Below, in pieces: positions 1 to 5,566 of a stretch of DNA of 6,868 nt. Each line of letters starts with the position of its first letter. Positions within the stretch are counted from its first letter, which is position 1. The stretch spans positions 1 through 6,868 of the forward strand of contig JAPLGF010000243.1 in assembly GCA_026390275.1 (NCBI GenBank), in the 5' to 3' direction. The notes beneath the pieces are model-generated. The model saw nothing but the letters and a program-made list of their open reading frames with translations. It searched no databases and had not been told where the DNA came from. The DNA is from Candidatus Atribacteria bacterium (GTDB taxonomy: Bacteria > Atribacterota > Atribacteria > Atribacterales > Atribacteraceae). The position numbers and the translations under genes are program-made.

Positions 1-2
1 GC

Positions 3-968
3 CGGCCCCCTCGTGAGAATTATGAAGAAGTGATTCGGGTATTAAAAAAAGAGCCGCTGGGTGAGTATAATATCATGCGTAAAACTGATTTGAGCCAGTT
101 GCAGATCAGAACCATTATCGCTGATCTACTGGATCAAAAAATAGTACAGGAAGCAGTCTATGGACACTCCAAAAAATATGAATTTCGCTTTCAGGCTCCG
201 ACCTTAAACCTGAACCCCTTTGAAGAACTTAACAATTTCAAGATGAATGAACTGGCAAAAATCATTCACTATGTCGAGATGCCCGATTGCCGGATGAATT
301 ACCTCTGTTCATACCTGGGAGATCGATCGGTTGGGCAGTGTGGGAAATGTGATAATTGTCTGAAAAAGAGGAAAACTTTTATTGTGAACTCACAAATGAA
401 AGAAAAAGTCGATGATTTTGAAAAAAATTTCTTTCCCATATTGAAATGTTCTACCCAGAATCCCAATTTTTTGGAAGGAGTTGCCGCCTCCCATTATGGA
501 TTTTCGGAAATGGGTACCATCATCCATGCCTGTAAGTATCAAAAGAAGGGAGATTTTCCAGAAAATCTCCTGCAACTGACTGTCCGGGTTTTTCAATCGA
601 ATTTTCCCAATCAGCATTTTGATCTGATGGTGGCAGTTCCTTCCACCGAATCCGGTGAACTGGTTGAGCACTTTGCCGAGAAACTTTCTCGTCAGTTGAA
701 CATCAAACTATTTCACGGGCTGATAAAGCTTCGAAAAACCAGACTCCAAAAGGTTTTTAAAACTGCAATTCTCAAGAGGGATAATGTCCGGGACGCCTTT
801 GCCATTGAAAATCCTGGTGAAATCAAGGGAAAATCGGTTCTCATGGTGGATGACATCTTTGATAGCGGTGCAACTTTGAGTGAAATAGGGAGCCTCCTCC
901 TGGCATCTGGTGCCAAGAAAGTTGCCCCTCTCACTATTGCAAAGACCGTGGGAGGAGATCTCCTGTGA
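3..968 (+). CDS. RecQ-like DNA helicase C-terminal part fused to a ComF-type phosphoribosyltransferase domain (5' partial; RqlH/PsyrT-like)
   Basis: The reading frame is open to the left edge, so the GTG at 30 is an internal codon and the helicase motor domains lie outside the window. Numbering from that GTG, residues 1-55 resemble a winged-helix-like linker. Residues 79-111 are a RecQ zinc-binding segment with C87, C93, C104, C107 and C110, including a CGKCDNC motif. Residues 140-305 form a ComF-like phosphoribosyltransferase domain: a HACKYQKKG segment, a VAVPS strand at 201-205, and the PRPP-binding loop VDDIFDSGAT at 273-282 with both acidic residues kept. RecQ proteins unwind DNA 3'-5'. 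The PRTase fusion is the hallmark of RqlH/PsyrT proteins, described as toxic or genotoxic without their DprA-like partner. The stop overlaps the next gene by 4 bp, implying coupled translation. The domain call is firm. The toxin or defence role is inferred from family and gene order. Confidence 0.88.
   Translation, partial: RPPRENYEEVIRVLKKEPLGEYNIMRKTDLSQLQIRTIIADLLDQKIVQEAVYGHSKKYEFRFQAPTLNLNPFEELNNFKMNELAKIIHYVEMPDCRMNYLCSYLGDRSVGQCGKCDNCLKKRKTFIVNSQMKEKVDDFEKNFFPILKCSTQNPNFLEGVAASHYGFSEMGTIIHACKYQKKGDFPENLLQLTVRVFQSNFPNQHFDLMVAVPSTESGELVEHFAEKLSRQLNIKLFHGLIKLRKTRLQKVFKTAILKRDNVRDAFAIENPGEIKGKSVLMVDDIFDSGATLSEIGSLLLASGAKKVAPLTIAKTVGGDLL
951..957 (+). promoter_or_regulatory. Shine-Dalgarno site for the DprA-like gene, partly inside a 12-bp palindrome
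   Basis: GGAGGAG lies 7 nt before the GTG at 965 and supports that start. Bases 953-964 (AGGAGATCTCCT) are a perfect palindrome that includes most of this site and ends at the start codon. As RNA it could fold into a 4-bp stem with a GATC loop. The ribosome site is clear; any regulatory role for the palindrome is speculative. Confidence 0.7.
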
Positions 969-1945
969 GCGTCCCACCCTGGGCGGTCTACTGGGTGGCT
1001 CTGTCCCATATTCCCAGGTGGAAAACGGAGAAGATCAATTCTCTGTTGGAGAAAATTTTGGAACAAAAAATGAGTTTTCCGGATTTCTTTCACCTGGATT
1101 CTGATCGTTTTCAAAAAGAATTTGATTTAAACGAGATAGAAGTGACTGATATCCAGAGTATCACAGAAGCGCTCCCTTCCCTCTCATTTGTAGTGGAGGA
1201 ACTCTACGACCAGGGATTTGAGATTGTTTCCTTCAATTCCAAAGCGTACTCCCAGACTCTCCGTCATCATCTTGGCAGGAAATGTTCTCCTCCTATCCTT
1301 TATCTCAAGGGGAACAGGGAGCTCCTCAACCAGCCCTCCGTGGCCCTGGTGGGGTCTCGGAATGCGTCTTCACTATCTCTTCTCTTCACCAAAACCATTT
1401 CCCAAAAAATGGCTCGAAGCGGGAAAGTCATTATCAATGGCTTTGCTAAAGGAGTGGACCGGGTGGCATTAGAATCCTGTTTAGAGGTACAAGGAGGAAG
1501 TATTGCAGTTCTTCCTCAGGGTATCCTCACAGTCTCGTCGGGTCTTACTTCCTATTATCAAGCTATCATCGAGGGACGGCTTCTCGTTCTGAGCACTTTT
1601 CCACCCCGTATTCCCTGGAATGTCGGTCTTGCCATGGCGAGAAACGTCTACATCTACGGATTGTCAGATGAAATTTACGTCGCCGAATCTGGTCCGGAGG
1701 GGGGAACCTGGAGTGGTGTCGTAGATGGTCTCAAGAGAGGGAGAAAAATTTACATCCGTAAACCGGAAAAAAGAGAGCACAATGCCAATCTGACATTAAT
1801 CACCAGAGGGGCCATTCCGGTTGATTTGGCAGGAGAACCAATCAGTGAATCCTCAGCTCCTCCGGTAGAACACAAAAAAGAAGAACTTCCGAGAAGTATT
1901 AAAATAACTCAATCAACCCTCCCTTTTCCGGAAAAGAGGGAATGA
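965..1945 (+). CDS. DprA/SMF-like Rossmann-fold protein (RqlI/PsyrA-like partner of the RecQ-PRTase)
   Basis: A 326-residue protein starting at GTG 965, overlapping the helicase stop as GTGA. The start is supported by GGAGGAG 7 nt upstream and by an N-terminus (WAVYWVALSHIPRWKTEKIN) that resembles the first helix of DprA proteins. The DprA/SMF Rossmann core runs from about 105 to 265: PPILYLKGN at 109-117, GSRNAS at 130-135, GFAKGVDR at 159-166 (the GxARGxD position), AVLPQGI at 181-187, a MARN segment at 224-227, and GLKRGRKIYI at 255-264. DprA itself binds single-stranded DNA and loads RecA, but here the usual SGSLITA-type loop reads GGTWSGV, so it is probably not a housekeeping DprA. In RqlHI/PsyrTA systems the DprA-like member restrains the RecQ-PRTase protein. 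The charged tail after about 290 looks disordered. Family assignment is firm; the antitoxin role is inferred. Confidence 0.85.
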   Translation: MSVPPWAVYWVALSHIPRWKTEKINSLLEKILEQKMSFPDFFHLDSDRFQKEFDLNEIEVTDIQSITEALPSLSFVVEELYDQGFEIVSFNSKAYSQTLRHHLGRKCSPPILYLKGNRELLNQPSVALVGSRNASSLSLLFTKTISQKMARSGKVIINGFAKGVDRVALESCLEVQGGSIAVLPQGILTVSSGLTSYYQAIIEGRLLVLSTFPPRIPWNVGLAMARNVYIYGLSDEIYVAESGPEGGTWSGVVDGLKRGRKIYIRKPEKREHNANLTLITRGAIPVDLAGEPISESSAPPVEHKKEELPRSIKITQSTLPFPEKRE

Positions 1946-2053
1946 AATCTTTAGTTTAACCTTTACCGAAAAACCTCTTTACTCGATATTTTTTCCCGTC
2001 AACTATAAATAGAGTCTTGGTAAAGTTCCTTTTATTAAAATGTACTTCATTCT

Positions 2054-2106
2054 CAAGAAGAACTTCTTTTGGGTATTCCACATAGGAAAGAAGTTCCTCT
2101 TGTTTT
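2054..2106 (+). terminator. Possible terminator hairpin after the RecQ-PRTase/DprA-like operon
   Basis: Arms 2054-2069 and 2087-2102 are complementary at 15 of 16 positions, with a loop of 17 nt, followed by TTTT at 2103-2106. It lies about 110 nt after the stop of the DprA-like gene on the same strand. The stem is AT-rich, the loop is long and the T run is short, so termination strength is doubtful. On the opposite strand no T run follows. Confidence 0.4.
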
Positions 2107-2246
2107 AATTCTGGATAAAATAAAATCAAATTTCATGGAGTGGTAACAAAATCCAAGGGTTGGATAGGGGTCACGTCTAATCCTCGCCACTTTCTTTTTG
2201 TACCGGCATATGATCTCAGAACTATCCAGACATAGAAAAATGGATG

Positions 2247-2322
2247 CAGACAACCATGCCAGTTCCTGGCACCACCAGAGCAATAAAGAATCAGCTTTTT
2301 TCTGATGTAGCAGGGTTGTCTG
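2247..2322. repeat. Nested inverted-repeat structure of unknown role (76 nt)
   Basis: Outer arms 2247-2259 (CAGACAACCATGC) and 2310-2322 pair at 12 of 13 positions. Inside lie two further stems: TGCCAG at 2257-2262 with CTGGCA at 2266-2271 (3-nt loop), and ATCAG at 2290-2294 with CTGAT at 2302-2306. The first inner stem shares bases 2257-2259 with the outer arm, so the two compete there. The fold is possible on either strand. It could be a bidirectional terminator region, a miniature transposable element or a small RNA. It lacks the conserved T-loop of a tRNA. Confidence 0.45.
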
Positions 2323-2366
2323 TTTGGGAATCTCATATATAAAGCATCTTTTCAGTAAATTTTTCT

Positions 2367-3194
2367 CTAATCAACCACACTTCCCAAAGTCAAACCCCGT
2401 ACCAGATATTTTTGGGCTAGGGCGGTGAAGATAAGAATGGGAGCAATAGCCATCATGCTGGCTGCCATCATATTTCCCCATTGCAGACCTCTTTGAGTAT
2501 CCCAGGAGAGCATGCTGACGGGAAGAGTTTTTGATACGTTACCGGTGAGTATCATGGTCAGGGGGAATTCATTCCAGGAGAAAATGAGGCACATGATGAA
2601 GGTGGCAAAGAGACCGGTTGCTTCCAGGGGCAGAACCACCCGGAAAAATGCCCCAATGGGTGAACACCCTTCCAGCATAGCGGACTCTTCAATCGCTTTG
2701 GGAATTTCCCGGATGTAACTCATCTGGAGCCAGACGGCAATGGGAACGTTGATGGCGAGAAGCACAATGGCCAGTCCGGAACGGGTATCGTAGAGCCCGA
2801 TCCGAATAGCCATAAGATAAAAGGGGACGACAATGGCAATGGGGGGGATCATTCGCAGGGAAAGTATCCACATCAGGATGGTTTTGGAACCCTTGACTCG
2901 GAACCGGGAGAGACCGAAGGCGGCTAACGCTCCCAGAAACACGCTCATGGCGGCAGAGGAGAAGCTGATGACGATGCTGTTGGACATAAATTTAAGATAA
3001 TCGGTTTCCCGGAGTACATAGAGGTAATTTTCGATGGTCGGTGTAAAAATCCATTTGGGTGGGAAGGTGAAAACGTCTCGATGGAGCTTCAAAGAGGTGA
3101 GAAAAGCCCAGATGAGTGGAAGGAGGAATAGGAAAGTAACCACGGAAAGGATTACAACCAGGAGTAACTGACGATGTTTTTGAACAAAACGCAT
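2367..3194 (-). CDS. ABC transporter permease, MalG-type (carbohydrate uptake class)
   Basis: A 275-residue inner-membrane protein with about six hydrophobic segments (roughly 9-33, 72-95, 105-130, 140-160, 195-215 and 245-262). The EAA loop that docks the transport ATPase is at about 169-190 (EESAMLEG, then VVLPL). Other MalG-family signs are TSLK at 33-36 near the end of the first segment, FSWNEFPLT at 205-213, and a KYLVRGLTLG tail close to the typical MalG ending. Length is normal. It starts at ATG 3194 with GAGGAG 8 nt upstream; that ribosome site lies inside the end of the preceding permease gene, whose stop is 2 nt away, so translation is probably coupled. It pairs with the MalF-type permease to form the channel for a sugar or sugar-derived solute. 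Substrate cannot be told from the permease. It is the last gene of the operon. Confidence 0.92.
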   Translation of the reverse strand: MRFVQKHRQLLLVVILSVVTFLFLLPLIWAFLTSLKLHRDVFTFPPKWIFTPTIENYLYVLRETDYLKFMSNSIVISFSSAAMSVFLGALAAFGLSRFRVKGSKTILMWILSLRMIPPIAIVVPFYLMAIRIGLYDTRSGLAIVLLAINVPIAVWLQMSYIREIPKAIEESAMLEGCSPIGAFFRVVLPLEATGLFATFIMCLIFSWNEFPLTMILTGNVSKTLPVSMLSWDTQRGLQWGNMMAASMMAIAPILIFTALAQKYLVRGLTLGSVVD

Positions 3195-3196
3195 AT

Positions 3197-4117
3197 TTAT
3201 TTCTCCTCTTCAATCCCTTCGGATTTAGCCAGTTTCATGAAAGCAGTGGTAAAAAGGGAGGCGATGACGAGAAGAAACATACCCATCGCCCCGGCATATC
3301 CTAAGTTTCGGAAGCGAAATCCGGTGAGCTGGAGATAGATGGTGAGAGACTCACTTCCGGTCCCGGGTCCCCCCCGGGTAAGTGCAAAGATAGTATCGAA
3401 AATCCGCAACACATCCACGGTTCGAAAGAGAAGAACGACCAGGATCTGGCTTTTCAGGAGAGGCAAGGTTATTTTTAAAAAAATATCCCACCAAGAACCG
3501 CCATCCACTCGGGCTGCCTCATAAACTGAGCTGGGGAGTGACTGTAACCCGGCGAGGAGAACGATCATGACAAATGGGGTCCATTGCCAGGTATCCACCA
3601 TGGCAATGGCGGGGAGAACCGTACCGGTATTGGCGGTAAGATTATACCCCGGGAAGAGATGGAGGAGACGGAGAAAATAGGAGATCAAGCCATAGTCTTC
3701 TCGAAACATGTATTGAAAAATATATCCCACCACGACGGGAGTGGTGACCACTGGAAGGACGAGGAGGGGAAGAAAATATTTGTGGTATCTTGAAGCATCC
3801 AGCAACATGGCCAGTATGATACCCAGCACCAGTTGAACTGGGAGGGTATAGAGTAGAAGCTTTAGAGTGATAACCAATGAGTTCCAGAATCGTACATCGG
3901 TGAGCAGTTTTTGGTAATTGGCTATCCCGTTAAACGAACTGATCGGGGAACCTAATTTATAGGACATGAAGCTGATGAATATTTGGTAAAGCGAGGGATA
4001 CAGGTTCACGATGATCAGGACAAATAATACCGGTGCGATCAGGATATAGCCGGTTTTCCAATAGCTCCAGTGTCTGATGCGATGTTTTTTAGGTTCAGTA
4101 TCCTCAGATCGATACAC
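3197..4117 (-). CDS. ABC transporter permease, MalF/UgpA-type (carbohydrate uptake class)
   Basis: A 306-residue inner-membrane protein with a charged cytoplasmic N-terminus (1-20) and about six hydrophobic segments (roughly 24-50, 80-106, 113-136, 168-192, 223-235 and 272-293). The ATPase-docking EAA loop is at about 200-221 (EAARVDGG, then ITLPLL), and the family-typical LTRGGPG motif is at 246-252. Length fits the UgpA/LacF subgroup rather than the longer enterobacterial MalF. The start is GTG 4117, supported by AGGAG 5 nt upstream. It lies after the binding-protein gene, separated by a strong stem-loop, and just before the MalG-type gene. It is one half of the transmembrane channel. The matching ATPase is not in this window and may be encoded elsewhere, as is usual when one shared ATPase serves several sugar importers. 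Confidence 0.92.
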   Translation of the reverse strand: MYRSEDTEPKKHRIRHWSYWKTGYILIAPVLFVLIIVNLYPSLYQIFISFMSYKLGSPISSFNGIANYQKLLTDVRFWNSLVITLKLLLYTLPVQLVLGIILAMLLDASRYHKYFLPLLVLPVVTTPVVVGYIFQYMFREDYGLISYFLRLLHLFPGYNLTANTGTVLPAIAMVDTWQWTPFVMIVLLAGLQSLPSSVYEAARVDGGSWWDIFLKITLPLLKSQILVVLLFRTVDVLRIFDTIFALTRGGPGTGSESLTIYLQLTGFRFRNLGYAGAMGMFLLVIASLFTTAFMKLAKSEGIEEEK

Positions 4118-4151
4118 GCGGTCTCCTGCCTCTCTATTTATATTGTATAGA

Positions 4152-4192
4152 AAGGTTGGGGATCATTCATCACCATAAATATCCCCAACCTT
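4152..4192 (-). terminator. Intercistronic stem-loop between binding-protein and permease genes
   Basis: Arms 4152-4163 (AAGGTTGGGGAT) and 4181-4192 are perfectly complementary over 12 bp with a 17-nt loop. On the - strand the stem is followed by only a short T-containing stretch (TCTATACAAT), so it is unlikely to be a full terminator. In this position such hairpins commonly act as partial terminators or protect the upstream mRNA 3' end, giving more binding protein than permease. The structure is plain in the sequence; its function is inferred. Confidence 0.65.
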
Positions 4193-4205
4193 CATGAGCA
4201 TAGTC

Positions 4206-4307
4206 TTACTTAACCAGTACCTGGGCAATTTCCTGTGCTTCATTTAAAGCGTCTTGTGGGCTCATCTTGCCCAGGATGGCTTTGGAAATGGCTTCCGCCA
4301 GGGTTTC
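4206..4307 (-). other. Out-of-frame 3' end of the solute-binding protein gene (frameshift remnant)
   Basis: Reading the - strand from 4307, 33 codons give a peptide starting ETLAEAISKAILGKMSPQ and ending AQVLVK before a TAA at 4208-4206. This is the usual C-terminus of family 1 solute-binding proteins, which should follow NWPQIR of the upstream frame. A TAA at 4310-4308 blocks this frame just upstream, so it is not a separate gene. Losing one GA from an original AGAGAA, or gaining one base, would explain the break. It may be a real mutation or a sequencing or assembly error. Confidence 0.85.
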
Positions 4308-5475
4308 TTATTTGTGGCCAATTGGGAATGACGGGAACAGTTTTGGTATTCGGAAGCTCTTTCGCTACCAGGGCGTAATTCGGGTAGGTCGAACTGTATT
4401 TGTTCAATACGGAAAGCCGGGGATGAATTCCATTTTTCACGTAGGCATCGACAATCTCCGGGTCATTACCCATAAACGCGGTTAATACTTTAAAAGCTGC
4501 TTTTTTATTGTTGGAGAACTTGCTGATCGCCCAGCTCCAGGCACCAAGGAGGGGTGAGCCAGCTTCACTGCCTGGGCTTTTGGGAACGAGATCGAAGCTC
4601 GTTTTATCTGAGAATTCAGTATATTTCGGATCGAGTAAGCTCATGGCATTATCGGCGTCCATGAGGATAATCCCGACATTTCCCGCTCCAAAAGCGCTGG
4701 TGACCTGGTCCGTTCCCATATTGATCGCTTCGGAAGGAGAGTATTTATACAAGCCGGCATAGTACTCTAACGCTTTTACTGCTTCCGGGGAATTGAATGC
4801 TGGTTTTCCCTGCTGATCGATGTAATACCCGCCGAAACCGAAGAGATAGGGTCCCCAGGCATAGACGTTTCCGCCAGCTCCGCCTTTGATTCCGATAATA
4901 GAAGTTCCATAGATTCCCTTGATTTCACTGAATTTTTTCACGATGTTGGAATACTCATCAAAGGTGGCAGGGACTTTCCATCCAATTGTTTTCAATAAAT
5001 CGGAACGATAGACCATGATCTGAGGAAAGTACATGTAGGGAAGGGCATATAGTTTCCCTTCATATGATCCAACTGCCTTTAAAACATTAGGATTGAAATC
5101 GTCCAAATTGAAAGCGGTTTTATCGATCAGTGATACATCATTGAAATACTCTTCCAGGGGCTCCAAGAAGCCATCCAGGACGTATTCCCCAAAAAAAGAT
5201 GTACTTTGCATGACCAGGTCGAAATTTCCTTTTTTGGACATGAAATCGAGAAGCTGGATCTGATAGATATCCGTCCATGGTATTTCAGTGATATTTACTT
5301 CAATATCCGGGTTTTTGACTTCAAATATCGGTTTAATGGCCTGAGCAGCAGCAGCATTCGGACCCACGGTGACAGCCACATTCACCTTCACTTTATCGGC
5401 AGCAAAAGCACTACATGAAAAACAGGTCAGGAGAAGAAAAACGACAAACATCAGGATCATTTTTTTTTCAAACAT
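4240..5475 (-). CDS. Extracellular solute-binding protein, family 1 (sugar-type ABC importer), frameshifted near the 3' end
   Basis: A 411-residue protein as read. Residues 1-25 form a Sec signal peptide: basic MFEKK, a hydrophobic core, then an AFA cleavage site before ADKVKV. The mature part follows the SBP_bac_1 pattern: an N-terminal strand, then FEVKNPDIEVNITEIPWTD, FDLVMQSTS, GFLEPLEEYF, LYALPYMYFPQIMVYRSDLL, and a central GKPAFNSPEAVKALEYYAGL. It captures solute outside the membrane and delivers it to the two permeases. The last 21 residues after NWPQIR (NPGGSHFQ onwards) do not fit the family. The expected 33-residue end is present in another frame, giving a native length of about 423, so the gene is frameshifted at about 4307-4311. 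Losing the final helices could destabilise the protein. The start at ATG 5475 has AAGGAGG 10 nt upstream and a nearer GGAG. Ligand is not deducible. Confidence 0.9.
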   Translation of the reverse strand: MFEKKMILMFVVFLLLTCFSCSAFAADKVKVNVAVTVGPNAAAAQAIKPIFEVKNPDIEVNITEIPWTDIYQIQLLDFMSKKGNFDLVMQSTSFFGEYVLDGFLEPLEEYFNDVSLIDKTAFNLDDFNPNVLKAVGSYEGKLYALPYMYFPQIMVYRSDLLKTIGWKVPATFDEYSNIVKKFSEIKGIYGTSIIGIKGGAGGNVYAWGPYLFGFGGYYIDQQGKPAFNSPEAVKALEYYAGLYKYSPSEAINMGTDQVTSAFGAGNVGIILMDADNAMSLLDPKYTEFSDKTSFDLVPKSPGSEAGSPLLGAWSWAISKFSNNKKAAFKVLTAFMGNDPEIVDAYVKNGIHPRLSVLNKYSSTYPNYALVAKELPNTKTVPVIPNWPQIRNPGGSHFQSHPGQDEPTRRFK

Positions 5476-5502
5476 GGTACTCCATCCTCCTTATTCAATA
5501 AT

Positions 5503-5512
5503 CTTATACCAT
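5503..5512 (-). promoter_or_regulatory. Possible extended -10 promoter for the binding-protein gene
   Basis: On the - strand the gap after the racemase-like gene contains ATGGTATAAG, resembling an extended -10 element (TGnTATAAT). It would place transcription start about 20 nt before the ATG at 5475 and just ahead of the ribosome site at 5486-5492. No good -35 box is seen at the usual distance. The binding-protein gene may also be read through from upstream. Confidence 0.3.
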
Positions 5513-5566
5513 AGGCTAATTTTCCAGGATAGCAAAATAACTTTTTTTTGACCGAAGCACCTCCTC

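Larger units (their letters stand above)
1946..2366. other. Convergent intergenic region with no convincing gene
   Basis: These 421 bp separate the + strand pair from the 3' end of the - strand importer operon. I see no gene. Two overlapping open frames on the - strand between 2053 and 2336 lack good ribosome sites, have odd composition (rich in W, C, R and P) and match no family I recognise. Besides the hairpin at 2054-2106, there is a nested inverted-repeat structure at 2247-2322. A 7-bp inverted repeat, CTTTACC at 1961-1967 and GGTAAAG at 2019-2025, is also present. The region could hold the terminators of both operons or a small non-coding or miniature element. Confidence 0.6.

Noticed and set aside
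713..1114. 133-codon open frame on the - strand
   Set aside because: Antisense to the firm RecQ-PRTase and DprA-like genes; no family features.
1917..1940. Near-palindrome around CTTTTCCGGAAAAG at the end of the DprA-like gene as a terminator
   Set aside because: It lies inside coding sequence, has almost no loop and is not followed by a T run.
2247..2322. A 76-nt segment with 7 or more pairs at its ends suggested a tRNA
   Set aside because: No GTTCRANNC T-loop on either strand, no plausible anticodon arm, and inner stems at the wrong positions and sizes.
2053..2336. Two overlapping open frames on the - strand (76 and 67 codons)
   Set aside because: No good ribosome site, odd W/C/R-rich composition, mutual overlap, and they lie across the structured repeats. 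Probably chance or repeat-derived.
5412..5422. Cysteines 18 and 21 of the binding protein as a possible lipoprotein box
   Set aside because: The residues before each cysteine do not fit a good lipobox (T before C18; C at -3 of C21), while AFA followed by AD is a clear signal peptidase I site.
5559..5566. Strong GAGGAGGT ribosome-like site right after the racemase-like stop on the - strand
   Set aside because: No start codon at a workable distance; the only nearby GTG overlaps the site and opens 14 codons. Perhaps a leftover of a lost gene, but nothing supports it.
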